Source: CAWCAL01 sp963695075 (GTDB taxonomy: Bacteria > Actinomycetota > Acidimicrobiia > Acidimicrobiales > CAWCAL01). Taken from it: DNA of 64,000 nt. Both the position numbers and the translations under genes were made by a program. The notes beneath the pieces are model-generated. The model was not told where the DNA came from and searched no databases. It worked only from the letters and a program-made list of their open reading frames with translations. Of the stretch, positions 15,842 to 25,397 are shown piece by piece (position 1 is the stretch's first letter; the number at the start of each line of letters is the position of its first letter). The stretch lies in the NCBI GenBank assembly GCA_963695075.1, contig CAVOFR010000003.1, forward strand, positions 248,001 to 312,000, in the 5' to 3' direction.

Positions 15842-17626
15842 GTGACGACCGATGGGAGAACGCCGATCGTGATGCGCGCACGACCAGCCGCGGACTCCCA
15901 CTCGGCCCGTCCTGCTCAGGCGATCGCCGCGATCCTCTCCGTGGGTGTGATCGTGGCCCTCGGAGCGATCTCGATCCTCAGGCTCGACCAGGATGTGCCC
16001 GCCCGTGAGGGCGAACCCGAGATGATCCGCGTGGTTGTGAGCGGAGATCGGCCGGTCGAGGACCTGCTGGCCGACGCCGAGGTCAGGTCGACGATCGGCG
16101 ACATCGAGGCGGTGTTGGCTGATCAGGGCGTCGAGGCGTTCGCGTCACCGGTGACTCTCACCGAGGTGCTCCATGACCTCTACGTCCGAGACGCCCCGAG
16201 CAGATGGTTCGAAGATGCCCTGCTCCGCACGGTCGACCCCGATGTGATCTCCTCGATCGAGACGGTCGCGTCGGCCGAGTCGGCCCACTCGGCAGGGATT
16301 GCGCCCGACTTGGACGATCCGGACTGGGTCACAGTCCTGGTGAGAAACCCCGACGGTGTCGTGCGACCACAGCTCGCCACCCTCCTGCCCGACGATCACG
16401 TCCTGCAGATCATCGGGCTCGTGCCCCCCGGCATCGACGCCGGGGAGGTTCACGAAGCGCTCGAGGAAGCGGCGGACGAAGCCGACCGGGCCTCCACCGA
16501 ACCCACGGTCGTCGTGGTCGGCGGCGACCCTGCGATCAGAGCCGAACTCGGGTCTGGTGCGGGAAGAGCGCTCCTGTGGGCCGTCCTCGGCGCCGTGGGC
16601 CTGGCCGGGGTCTGGGCCGTCGTCGTGTCCTCCCGCCGCATCGGGTCCCGGAAGGCGGTCGATGACGAGCAGAGCGGCCTGCCGAATGCGAAGACGACAG
16701 CGCTCGCCGTCATCGCCGGAGCATTCGGTGTCCTGGCCCTGGGGACCATCGCGATGGCGGACCTGTCGCGCTCGACGGAACCCACGGACTGGACGGGATC
16801 GAGCGGCGACCCGGCTCGATCCGCTCAACTCACCTCCACCGTGGGCGACCTCAGGGTGGTGCTCACGACCCCCGACGGGATCCTGGATCTCACCGGGATC
16901 GAGGCCGTCGATCGGATCGGCCGGCTCGACCTCGACGGCGCAGCGTTCGGGCTGACCACGATCATCTCGGGCCAGACCGGCGCGGTGCCCGGCCCAAGCG
17001 ATCTCGAGGAGCTGCTGGAAGTCATTCGATCCGATGGCGAACATCCGAACCGCCGTGCGCTCGAGCAGCTGCTCATGGTGGGCGGCGGCGACGAGTCCTG
17101 CTCCTCAGCCGGGCGGACGTGCACGCTGAACGAGGCGCTCACGATCACGGCGGAGCAGATCCGCATGATCTTGCTGACCGGACCCGGCGAACCTTCGGAC
17201 CTCGATGCCCAGCAGGCCGACCTCGCCGCGACCGCCGCCGATGCGAATATGACCTCTGAGCTCCGAGGCAGTGCCGTCAGGCGGTCCGAGCGGGTCGGCT
17301 CCGCCATGTGGCCACCTGCCGTCATGGCGTTCGCGGTGCTGGGACCGGTGGCAGCGTGGGCCCTCGCCCGGACGCGGCGCTTCGCGGGAATGCTCGCGTT
17401 CACCGCCCCGAGTGCGGCCGGCATCGGGGTGATGCTCCTCGTCGTCCGCGTACTCGAACCGGCGGTCGCCACCGTCGGTGTGCCGCTCGTCATCGCGGCC
17501 GGGATCGCCGGTGCCTCGACGGCCGCCGTCGTCGCGGTGGTCGTCGTCCCCGCCGCGCTCTCCCTGGGATGGCCGAACGGGCGACCGCCGATGGACATCG
17601 ACGAGGACCGCCCCCTGTTCGGCTGA
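15842..17626 (+). CDS. Multi-pass membrane protein of unknown function, possibly MMPL/RND-related
   Basis: Start chosen at the GTG at 15842 because GGAG ends eight bases before it; the GTG at 15833 would overlap that site. The roughly 594-aa protein has an N-terminal transmembrane helix (AIAAILSVGVIVALGAISIL), an extracytoplasmic domain of about 170 residues, two helices (LLWAVLGAVGLAGVWAVVV, and one near ALAVIAGAFGVLALGTIAM), a second extracytoplasmic domain with a CSSAGRTC cysteine pair, and three to four C-terminal helices. Alternating soluble domain plus helix bundle, twice, recalls a reduced MMPL/RND layout, but I see no proton-relay motif. The next gene is an exported lipoprotein, which may be a partner. 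Confidence 0.6.
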   Translation: MTTDGRTPIVMRARPAADSHSARPAQAIAAILSVGVIVALGAISILRLDQDVPAREGEPEMIRVVVSGDRPVEDLLADAEVRSTIGDIEAVLADQGVEAFASPVTLTEVLHDLYVRDAPSRWFEDALLRTVDPDVISSIETVASAESAHSAGIAPDLDDPDWVTVLVRNPDGVVRPQLATLLPDDHVLQIIGLVPPGIDAGEVHEALEEAADEADRASTEPTVVVVGGDPAIRAELGSGAGRALLWAVLGAVGLAGVWAVVVSSRRIGSRKAVDDEQSGLPNAKTTALAVIAGAFGVLALGTIAMADLSRSTEPTDWTGSSGDPARSAQLTSTVGDLRVVLTTPDGILDLTGIEAVDRIGRLDLDGAAFGLTTIISGQTGAVPGPSDLEELLEVIRSDGEHPNRRALEQLLMVGGGDESCSSAGRTCTLNEALTITAEQIRMILLTGPGEPSDLDAQQADLAATAADANMTSELRGSAVRRSERVGSAMWPPAVMAFAVLGPVAAWALARTRRFAGMLAFTAPSAAGIGVMLLVVRVLEPAVATVGVPLVIAAGIAGASTAAVVAVVVVPAALSLGWPNGRPPMDIDEDRPLFG

Positions 17627-17702
17627 CCCGTTGGTGGCGAGATCGCCGGATTGAGGCGTTCAGCCCTCTACCGGCCGACCGTTCGCGCCGATAACGAGAT
17701 GG

Positions 17703-19079
17703 ATGTCCTCCGCTTCGCCGCTCGGTCGCACGCTGGCGGCCTCCCTCGTCCTGGTGGTGCTGTCCGTCGGGTGTTCCCCCGACTCGACGCCGGGAGAACA
17801 GGCCGCACCCCGGTCCGCGGTTCTGCCGGCGGCCGCCCCGGAACACCCGGTCGGTGAGCTCCATGTCGCCGTACGGGCCCTCCCCGAGCGATGGGACCCG
17901 GCCCTGGTGACCAGCGCGTCGCAGGCCCAGCTGATCCAACAGGTCCTGGAACCGCTGATAAGGCAGGAGGCCGACGGCACGGCGTTCGGCCGCGGGCTCG
18001 CGTACTCGTGGAACCACGACCAGGCGGCACTCACGTTCTCGATCAGGCTTCATCCCGAGGCGCGCTTCTCGAGTGGTGACCCGGTCACAGCGGCCGACGT
18101 CGCGTTCTCGGTCGGCGACTGGCAGACCGGACCGCTCCACGGCGACGCGTTCGACGTGATCGAGCGCACCACGATCGTGGACGACCATCGTCTGGTCTTC
18201 CATCTACGCGAGCCGGCACCGCATCTCGAACGGTTGCTCAGCCAGCCGGCCGCTGCCGTGTATCCCGCGAACTACGGCGATCGGACCCGAGCCGAGTTCC
18301 TCTCCCGGCCCCTCGGTGCCGGTCCGTATCGATTCTCGACCTGGCAACCCGAAACCGAACTGGTCCTGGTGGTGAACCCTGTCCATCACCGCTCGACCCC
18401 TCCGACGTACTCGACGATTGTCGCCACGGCCATTCCCGATGCGGCCGACCGACTGTCCGCATTCCGAGACGGCACGATCGATCTCCTCGCGATTCCCAGC
18501 TGGCACATCGCCGATCTGCCCGACCCGGACGTCGTGCGCGCCGCGCCACACCGCCTGAGCTTCGTCGGACTCCGTCGTGGGTCGGGCATCGACACCGGCG
18601 ATGCCCGACCCGGGCTCGAGGCCGTGCTCGACCACGCCGCCCTCGCCGATCTCGGCGACGGCACGATGTCGGTCCCCTACGGCGTCCGATCGGGCACCGA
18701 GGATGCCGTTGGTCGGAAGGCCCTAACCGCGTTCGACGGGGCCGAGCTGATCTTCGACGCCTCCAACCAGGATCACCGGGTCCTGGCGGAGTCACTGCAC
18801 GCCTCGCTCAGCGCGCGCGGACCGGCTCTCACCCTGGTCGGTCTGGACACCGCAGCGCTCGAGCGACGCCGCGCCGACGGAGCATACGACCTGGTGCTCC
18901 TCACAACCGACGCCCTGGGTACACGGTCCGATCTGGGAGACGACGTCGAGCTGGTACCTCTCGTCGCCCACCGAGCGGCCTTCGGCCGGCAGACCTACCT
19001 GGAGGGCTTCGAACCCACGCCGGCGGGAACCTGGTGGTTCGACGATCTCACCCGAAGGGACTCCGCCTCGGAGGAGTAG
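17703..19079 (+). CDS. ABC-transporter solute-binding lipoprotein, family 5 (peptide/nickel type)
   Basis: 458 aa. The N-terminus is a lipoprotein signal peptide with lipobox LSVGC, Cys at residue 24. The body matches SBP_bac_5: WDPALVTSASQAQLIQQVLEPL, LTFSIRLHPEARFSSGDPVTAADVAFS, a loop with RPLGAGPYRFSTW, and a C-terminal lobe. It is somewhat shorter than typical DppA/OppA (about 500-540 aa). No permease or ATPase gene is adjacent, so it is an orphan binding protein or works with a transporter elsewhere. It lies between the unknown membrane protein and Kgd on the same strand. Ligand unknown. Confidence 0.82.
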   Translation: MSSASPLGRTLAASLVLVVLSVGCSPDSTPGEQAAPRSAVLPAAAPEHPVGELHVAVRALPERWDPALVTSASQAQLIQQVLEPLIRQEADGTAFGRGLAYSWNHDQAALTFSIRLHPEARFSSGDPVTAADVAFSVGDWQTGPLHGDAFDVIERTTIVDDHRLVFHLREPAPHLERLLSQPAAAVYPANYGDRTRAEFLSRPLGAGPYRFSTWQPETELVLVVNPVHHRSTPPTYSTIVATAIPDAADRLSAFRDGTIDLLAIPSWHIADLPDPDVVRAAPHRLSFVGLRRGSGIDTGDARPGLEAVLDHAALADLGDGTMSVPYGVRSGTEDAVGRKALTAFDGAELIFDASNQDHRVLAESLHASLSARGPALTLVGLDTAALERRRADGAYDLVLLTTDALGTRSDLGDDVELVPLVAHRAAFGRQTYLEGFEPTPAGTWWFDDLTRRDSASEE

Positions 19080-19089
19080 CCTCGCTCCC

Positions 19090-22000
19090 GTGGCAGCGGA
19101 CCCGAATCTCGACCCGAACGCGTGGCTCATCGACGATGCCCGCCGCCGGTACCTGGCCAATCCATCCTCCGTCAGTGCAGAGTGGCGAACGTTCTTCGAG
19201 GACGGGGGGCCCGACACGCCGCCATCACATCCCGGTCCCGAAGAGATCCCTCGCCCGGTGCCCGGGACCACCGCGGCCGACCCCGACTCCCCCGCCGACG
19301 AACCCGGCGAGCTCATCCGCGGGGTCGGGGCCCGCATCGTGGCCAACATGGAGGCGTCGCTCGACGTTCCGACCGCGACCAGCTTCCGCGAGGTCCCCGC
19401 GAGGCTGCTCGAGGTCAATCGGAAGGTCATCAACGGATATCTGGGCCGGACCCGGGGCGGCAAGGTCAGCTTCACCCATCTGATCGGCTACGCGATCGTG
19501 CGCGCCATCACCGATCACATGCCGGCCATGAACGCCAGCTACCTCGAGGGCGTCGACGGCAAGCCCCGCATCGTCCGGCACGATCACGTGGGTTTGGGCC
19601 TGGCGGTCGACGTCGCCAACGACGATGGCACGCGCAGCCTGATGGTGCCCTGCATCAACGACGCCGACGCCCTCGGTTTCGACGGGTTCCTCCGAGCCTA
19701 CGAAGGTCTGATAGCGAAGGTCCGTGACAAGAGGCTGAGCCCCGACGACTTCGCCGGCACCACCGTCACCCTCACGAATCCGGGCACGATCGGCACGATC
19801 CAATCGGTGCCCCGCCTCATGCCCGGTCAGGGCCTCATCGTCGGAGTCGGCCGTCTGGGCTACCCGACCGCGTTCCAGGCGGCCGACCCGGCCACCCTCG
19901 CCGATCTCGGCCTATCCAAGGTCATGACCGTGACCTCCACCTACGACCACCGCATCATCCAAGGGGCCGAATCCGGACTGTTCCTCCAGAAGCTCCAGGA
20001 CCTTCTCATGGGTGAACACGAGTTCTACGAGGACGTGTTCGCCTCGCTCGGCGTGCCGTACGCCGCGGTCCAGTGGCGTACCGACCGCAGCCCGAGCGAC
20101 ACCGAGACCGGCATGGTCGAGAAGCAGATGGCGGTCAACACCGTCATCAACATGCACCGCGTCCTGGGTCACAAGATCGCCGACCTCGACCCGCTGCGGT
20201 GGAAGAGCGAGCCGTCGATCCCGGTCGAACTGGACCCGGCCACCTACGGCCTGACCATCTGGGATCTGGATCGCGACTTCCTCACCGGCATCGAGAACGG
20301 CGTGTACGCACCGGTGGGGGGCGAGCGGCGCTTGTCGCTCGGCGAAATCCTGGGCGTGCTGCGCGACGCCTATTGCCGCACCGTCGGAATCGAGTACATG
20401 CACATCCAGAATCCGGCCGAGAAGCGGTGGATCCAGGAAGCGGTCGAGGGGGCCGAGACCTCCCTCACGACCGAGGAACAGCTTCACATCCTCGGTCGGC
20501 TCAACGCGGCCGAAGCGCTGGAGAAGTTCCTGGCCACCAAGTACGTCGGCCAGAAGCGGTTCGGCATCGAAGGCGCCGAGAGCGCGATTCCGCTGCTCGA
20601 CGCCGTTCTCGATGCCGCCGCCGACGCCACGATGGACTCCGCGGTCATCGGAATGGCACACCGCGGCCGCCTCAACGTCCTGATGAACATCGTCGGCAAA
20701 CGGTCCGAGGAGCTGTTCCACGAGTTCGAGGGATACGTCGACCCCGAGTCGATCCTCGGGTCGGGCGACGTCAAGTACCACCTGGGCCAGAGCGGCACGT
20801 TCGTGGCCCGGAGCGGCGCCGAGCTCCACCTCGAGCTGGCGGCCAACCCTTCCCACCTCGAGGCCGTCGGCCCCGTCGTGGTGGGAATGGTCCGGGCCAC
20901 CATGGACATGATCGACCCCGACGACTCTGAGGAGTATCCCGTCCTCCCCGTCCTGATCCACGGCGACGCCGCCTTCGCCGGCCAGGGGGTGGTCGCCGAG
21001 ACGCTGAACCTGTCGATGATCAAGGGCTACCGGGTGGGCGGCACCGTCCACGTCATCATCAACAACCAGTTGGGATTCACGACCACTCCCGACTCGGCCC
21101 GCTCGACCGAGTACTCGACCGACGTGGCCAAGATGGTCCAGGCTCCGATCTTCCACGTGAACGGCGACGATCCGGAGGCCTGCGTGCGGGTCGCCCGGCT
21201 CGCCCTCCGCTACCGCCAGCGGTTCCACAAGGACGTGGTGATCGACATGCTCTGCTACCGACGCCACGGACACAACGAAGGCGACGACCCCAGCTACACG
21301 CTGCCCACCATGTACCACAAGATCGACGCACGCCCGTCGGTGAGAGCGCTCTACACCGATGCGCTGGTCGAGCGGGGTGACATCAGCCTCGAGCTGGCCG
21401 ATCGGGCCCTCGACGATTTCAAGGACCGCCTCCAGCGTGCGCTCGACGACACGCGCGAACAGGCCCCCGCCGGCGATGTCCGGGTGCCGAATCCGCCTCC
21501 TCCCAGGGGCGTGCTGCCCGCCGTGCCCACCGGCGTCGAGCGGGCCGTCCTCGATCACCTGTACGAGCGACTGTCCGCCCGGCCCGATGGTTTCGAGGTA
21601 CACCCGAAGCTGGCCCGACAGCTCGAGCAGCGCGACGGGCTCTACGCCGGAGGCGAGGTCGACTGGGCCCTGGCCGAGGTCCTGGCCTTCGGCTCCCTGC
21701 TCCTCGAAGGAACCCCGGTGCGGCTGAGCGGCCAGGACAGTCGCCGGGGGACCTTCTCCCACCGGCACTCCGTTCTCGTCGACTACCGGACCGACGAGGA
21801 GTACGTCCCGCTGCTCCACCTGGCTCCGGACCAGGCCAGAGCCTGGATCTACGACTCGCTGCTCTCGGAGTACGCGGCGCTCGGCTTCGAGTACGGCTAC
21901 GCGGTACGCAATCCGTCGGCGTTGGTCATGTGGGAAGCGCAGTTCGGCGACTTCGCCAACGGGGCCCAGATAATCATCGACCAGTTCCTCGTGGCGGCCG

Positions 22001-22692
22001 AGGACAAATGGGATCAGAGCTGCGGACTGGTCATGCTTCTGCCCCACGGATTCGAGGGCCAGGGCCCGGAGCACAGCTCGGCTCGAGTCGAGCGATTCCT
22101 CATCCTGGCCGCCGAGGACAACATCCAGGTGTGCAACGCCACGTCGGCCGCCCAGTACTTCCACCTCCTCCGCCGCCAGATGCGCCGCGAGGTCCGCAAG
22201 CCGCTCATCGTCTTCACGCCGAAGTCACTGCTACGGGCCCGCCAGGCCCGTTCCCCGGTCGAGGCGTTGACGCAGGGCAGCTTCCGCGAGGTGATCGACG
22301 ACGAGTCCGTGAGCGATCCGGGCACGGTCCAGCGGGTGATCCTCACCTCGGGCAAGGTCGCCTACGAGGCGATGGCCGAGCGCGACCACCTCGAGGCACC
22401 GGTGGCGGTCGTGCGAGTCGAGCAGCTGTACCCGTGGCCCGCCGCCCAGCTGGCCACGGCACTCGCCCGCTACCCGGCGGCTCGTGAGATCGGCTGGCTC
22501 CAGGAGGAGCCCGAGAACATGGGCAGCTGGAACTTCGTGAAGGGCCGTCTCTACGAACGCCACGGCGACGAATTCGAGATCGTTCGGATCAGCCGAGTCG
22601 AATCGGGGTCCCCCGCCAGCGGAAGTGCCACCATCCACAAGCAGGAGCAGCAGAGCCTCCTGGCCCGAGCCATGGCCGTCAGCTCGCCGTAG
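19090..22692 (+). CDS. kgd: Multifunctional 2-oxoglutarate metabolism enzyme (E2-E1 fusion, Kgd)
   Basis: 1200 aa from a GTG at 19090. Layout: an N-terminal docking helix with a Pro/Ala linker (residues 1-80), a lipoamide-acyltransferase-type domain (about 85-320) ending in TSTYDHRIIQGAESG with the catalytic His near residue 287, then a full ThDP-dependent 2-oxoglutarate dehydrogenase E1 (about 340-1200) with AHRGRLNVLMNIVGK, HGDAAFAGQGVVAETLN, IINNQLGFTT and CYRRHGHNEGDDPSYT. This fusion is characteristic of actinobacterial KGD, which feeds the TCA cycle and also performs carboligation. There is no lipoyl domain, as expected, since the lipoylated E2 is elsewhere. Regulation in relatives involves the FHA protein GarA, which is not seen here. 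Confidence 0.94.
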   Translation: MAADPNLDPNAWLIDDARRRYLANPSSVSAEWRTFFEDGGPDTPPSHPGPEEIPRPVPGTTAADPDSPADEPGELIRGVGARIVANMEASLDVPTATSFREVPARLLEVNRKVINGYLGRTRGGKVSFTHLIGYAIVRAITDHMPAMNASYLEGVDGKPRIVRHDHVGLGLAVDVANDDGTRSLMVPCINDADALGFDGFLRAYEGLIAKVRDKRLSPDDFAGTTVTLTNPGTIGTIQSVPRLMPGQGLIVGVGRLGYPTAFQAADPATLADLGLSKVMTVTSTYDHRIIQGAESGLFLQKLQDLLMGEHEFYEDVFASLGVPYAAVQWRTDRSPSDTETGMVEKQMAVNTVINMHRVLGHKIADLDPLRWKSEPSIPVELDPATYGLTIWDLDRDFLTGIENGVYAPVGGERRLSLGEILGVLRDAYCRTVGIEYMHIQNPAEKRWIQEAVEGAETSLTTEEQLHILGRLNAAEALEKFLATKYVGQKRFGIEGAESAIPLLDAVLDAAADATMDSAVIGMAHRGRLNVLMNIVGKRSEELFHEFEGYVDPESILGSGDVKYHLGQSGTFVARSGAELHLELAANPSHLEAVGPVVVGMVRATMDMIDPDDSEEYPVLPVLIHGDAAFAGQGVVAETLNLSMIKGYRVGGTVHVIINNQLGFTTTPDSARSTEYSTDVAKMVQAPIFHVNGDDPEACVRVARLALRYRQRFHKDVVIDMLCYRRHGHNEGDDPSYTLPTMYHKIDARPSVRALYTDALVERGDISLELADRALDDFKDRLQRALDDTREQAPAGDVRVPNPPPPRGVLPAVPTGVERAVLDHLYERLSARPDGFEVHPKLARQLEQRDGLYAGGEVDWALAEVLAFGSLLLEGTPVRLSGQDSRRGTFSHRHSVLVDYRTDEEYVPLLHLAPDQARAWIYDSLLSEYAALGFEYGYAVRNPSALVMWEAQFGDFANGAQIIIDQFLVAAEDKWDQSCGLVMLLPHGFEGQGPEHSSARVERFLILAAEDNIQVCNATSAAQYFHLLRRQMRREVRKPLIVFTPKSLLRARQARSPVEALTQGSFREVIDDESVSDPGTVQRVILTSGKVAYEAMAERDHLEAPVAVVRVEQLYPWPAAQLATALARYPAAREIGWLQEEPENMGSWNFVKGRLYERHGDEFEIVRISRVESGSPASGSATIHKQEQQSLLARAMAVSSP

Positions 22693-22701
22693 CCTGGCGC
22701 G

Positions 22702-24318
22702 GTGGCTTTGACCGACCTCCAGTTCGACAATCGGTTCACCTCGGCGCTCCCTGCCGATCCGAGCCGGGAGAACCACCCTCGTCAGGTCCACGGCGCGGCC
22801 TATTCGCGGATCGCACCCACACCGGTCAGGGCGCCGCGAACCATCGCGGTGTCCGATGAGGTGCTCGACCTACTGCGTCTACGACGCAGTGATGCGGCCT
22901 CATCGGAGTTCGCTGCGGTGTTCTCGGGCAACACCCTGCTCGAGGCCATGGAGCCGTTCGCGATGAGCTACGCCGGCCACCAGTTCGGCAGCTGGGCCGG
23001 CCAGCTCGGTGACGGCCGGGCCATCGGCCTGGGCGAGGTCATCGCCACCGACGGTGGCCACCAGATGCTCCAGCTGAAGGGTGCCGGACCCACCCCCTAT
23101 TCGCGGTCAGCCGACGGCCGGGCCGTGCTGCGGTCGTCGGTTCGCGAGTTCCTGTGCAGCGAAGCAATGCATCACCTCGGCGTGCCCACGACGCGGGCAC
23201 TCAGCCTCGTGCTGACCGGCGACGACGTCGTCCGGGACGTGCTCTACGACGGCAACCCCGCTCCCGAGCCCGGTGCCGTCGTCTGCCGGGTGGCCCCGAC
23301 CTTCATCCGCTTCGGCAACTTCGAACTGTTCGCCGCCCGGGGAGACCTGGCCACCCTGCGCACCCTGGCCGACTTCACCATCCGAAGTCACTTCCCGCAC
23401 CTCGGTGAGCCGGGCCCGGAGAGCTTCGCTGCCATGTTCACCGAGGTGGCCAACCGAACCGCACTGATGATCGCCGACTGGATGCGGGTCGGCTTCGTCC
23501 ACGGCGTGATGAACACCGACAACATGTCGATCCTCGGTCTGACGATCGACTACGGCCCATACGGATGGCTCGAGGACTACGACCCCGACTGGACCCCCAA
23601 CACCACCGACGCCGGCACGCGCCGGTACCGATATGGCCAACAGCCGCAGGTCGCACAATGGAATCTCGTGCGATTCGCCGAGGCTCTCCATCCGCTGATC
23701 GGTGAGACCGAGCCGCTCCAGGCCGCGATCGACGACTACGGCGAGACGTTCAACCGCGCCCGGCAGGCGACGATGGCCGCCAAACTGGGCCTCGACGCGT
23801 TCGATCCCCGGTCCGACGAGTCGCTGCTGCAGGACCTGCTCGCGGTCCTGCAGTTGGCCGAGACCGACATGACCGTCTTCCACCGCCGCCTGGCCCAGGT
23901 TCCCACCGACGGTGGCGACGACCGGACCCCGGGGCGACTCGACGCCATCCCCGAGGCGCTGCTCGAGGCCTACTACGTCCCGGAACAGTTGACCGACCAC
24001 GTGACCACGCAGATCCTGGACTGGCTCGAGCGATACCGGATCCGGGTCCGCCGAGACGGCACACCCGACCGGGAACGCCGCAAGCGCATGGATGCGGTCA
24101 ATCCCAAGTACGTCCTGCGCAACTACATGGCTCAGCTCGCGATAGACCGGGCCCGGCCCGACACCGGTGGCGAGGGTGATCCGGGTCTCATCCACGAGTT
24201 GCACGAGGTCCTACGCCGACCCTACGACGAGCAGCCCGATCGCGAGGAGTGGGCGGCGAAGCGCCCGGATTGGGCCCGGGACCAGGTCGGCTGTTCACAA
24301 CTGTCGTGCAGTAGCTGA
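22702..24318 (+). CDS. selO: Protein adenylyltransferase SelO (YdiU/UPF0061)
   Basis: 538 aa from a GTG nine bases after the kgd stop. Conserved blocks are EPFAMSYAGHQFGSWAGQLG, GDGRAIGLGE, LQLKGAGPTPYSR with the nucleotide-binding Lys, RAVLRSSVREFLCSEAMHHL, FGNFELFA, and GFVHGVMNTDNMSI with the catalytic-loop Asn/Asp, followed by IDYGPYGW with the metal-binding Asp. The C-terminus is CSQLSCSS: the penultimate-region Cys matches the selenocysteine position of eukaryotic SelO (U-S-S), here a Cys homologue. SelO AMPylates protein Ser/Thr/Tyr residues and is linked to redox stress. It is probably co-transcribed with kgd and the deacetylase downstream. Confidence 0.93.
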   Translation: MALTDLQFDNRFTSALPADPSRENHPRQVHGAAYSRIAPTPVRAPRTIAVSDEVLDLLRLRRSDAASSEFAAVFSGNTLLEAMEPFAMSYAGHQFGSWAGQLGDGRAIGLGEVIATDGGHQMLQLKGAGPTPYSRSADGRAVLRSSVREFLCSEAMHHLGVPTTRALSLVLTGDDVVRDVLYDGNPAPEPGAVVCRVAPTFIRFGNFELFAARGDLATLRTLADFTIRSHFPHLGEPGPESFAAMFTEVANRTALMIADWMRVGFVHGVMNTDNMSILGLTIDYGPYGWLEDYDPDWTPNTTDAGTRRYRYGQQPQVAQWNLVRFAEALHPLIGETEPLQAAIDDYGETFNRARQATMAAKLGLDAFDPRSDESLLQDLLAVLQLAETDMTVFHRRLAQVPTDGGDDRTPGRLDAIPEALLEAYYVPEQLTDHVTTQILDWLERYRIRVRRDGTPDRERRKRMDAVNPKYVLRNYMAQLAIDRARPDTGGEGDPGLIHELHEVLRRPYDEQPDREEWAAKRPDWARDQVGCSQLSCSS

Positions 24319-24322
24319 CGAG

Positions 24323-25351
24323 ATGCAGACCGTCGCCTCGGACGCCCATCGGGACCATCACGGTACGGAGCTGGACCGGGGCCGGCTGATCCCGTCGTGG
24401 GAACGGCCCGAGCGGGCCGAGATCATCCTCGCCGCGGTCGTCGCAGCCGACCTCGGTCCCGTCGTCGAACCCGCTCAGCTCGATGTCGGACTGGTCGACC
24501 GGGTCCACGACCCCGACTACGTCCGGTTCCTGCGGACGGCATGGGATCACTGGGTGAGTGCGGGATTCGAGGCCGATGCGGCGATGGCCATGGCCTGGCC
24601 CGCTCGTCGATTGGACGGCCCCCGGCCCGATGACGTCGAGGGCCGGTTGGGCCACCACAGCTTCGCGGCCGACACCTCCATCGTCGCCGGGACATGGACA
24701 GCGGCCTCGGCCAGCGCCGCCATCGCCCAGACGGGCGCAGAGCTCGTGGCAACCGGTGCTCCGGCCGCCTTCTCGCTCTGTCGGCCACCCGGCCACCACG
24801 CCACCACCGACCAGTTCGGCGGCTACTGCTATCTCAACAACGCCGCGATCGCCGCCCAGCACCTCCTCGACCGTGGGGCCGACCGAGTCGGCGTCATCGA
24901 CGTCGACTACCACCATGGCAACGGGACCCAGGACATCTTCTACACCCGCGATGACGTCGCATTCTGTTCGCTCCATGCCGATCCACGCTCTCAGTTCCCG
25001 TGGTTCTGCGGCCACGACGACGAGCGCGGTGCCGGCACCGGCGAGGGCTGCAACCGCAACATCCCCTTGCCCAGAGGAACATCGACCGACCTGTGGCTCG
25101 CGGCCCTCGACAATGGGGTCGCGTGGCTCGACTCCACCGGTATCGATGCGCTCGTCGTCTCCCTCGGCGTCGACACCCACCGGAGCGACCCGATCAGCGA
25201 CTTCGAGCTGGTCACCTCGGACTACCCCGAGCTCGGTCGGCGCCTCGCTCTCTGCGGTCTCCCCACCGTCTTCGTCATGGAGGGTGGCTACGCCACCGAC
25301 GTGCTCGGCACCAACGTCGTCGGCGTGCTCAGGGGTTTCCTCGACCACTGA
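24323..25351 (+). CDS. Histone-deacetylase-family amidohydrolase (acetylpolyamine amidohydrolase-like)
   Basis: 342 aa from the ATG at 24323, four bases after the selO stop. HDAC hallmarks in order: HPERAEII-like WERPERAEII, GHHSFAADTSIVAGTW, the catalytic CRPPGHHAT, GGYCYLNNAAIAAQHLL, zinc ligands in VIDVDYHHGNGTQDIFY, DPRSQFPWFCGHDDERG, the third ligand in SLGVDTHRSDP, and VMEGGY. The gating loop and the PWFCG segment resemble acetylpolyamine deacetylases rather than lysine deacetylases. It likely removes acetyl groups from acetylated polyamines or related small amides in the cytoplasm. Confidence 0.88.
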   Translation: MQTVASDAHRDHHGTELDRGRLIPSWERPERAEIILAAVVAADLGPVVEPAQLDVGLVDRVHDPDYVRFLRTAWDHWVSAGFEADAAMAMAWPARRLDGPRPDDVEGRLGHHSFAADTSIVAGTWTAASASAAIAQTGAELVATGAPAAFSLCRPPGHHATTDQFGGYCYLNNAAIAAQHLLDRGADRVGVIDVDYHHGNGTQDIFYTRDDVAFCSLHADPRSQFPWFCGHDDERGAGTGEGCNRNIPLPRGTSTDLWLAALDNGVAWLDSTGIDALVVSLGVDTHRSDPISDFELVTSDYPELGRRLALCGLPTVFVMEGGYATDVLGTNVVGVLRGFLDH

Positions 25352-25397
25352 CCGTGACCCCCGGAACTCGCGACCGGGTCGCGGGCGTTGACATCCC

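Noticed and set aside
19912..22164. A 750-codon open frame on the minus strand opposite kgd
   Set aside because: It is the mirror of a strongly conserved gene; its translation is Val/Gly/Asp-rich without domains, as expected from antisense of GC-rich coding DNA.
24167..24322. Longer start for the HDAC-like gene
   Set aside because: It would overlap the conserved SelO C-terminus; the ATG at 24323 starts just after the selO stop and matches family length.
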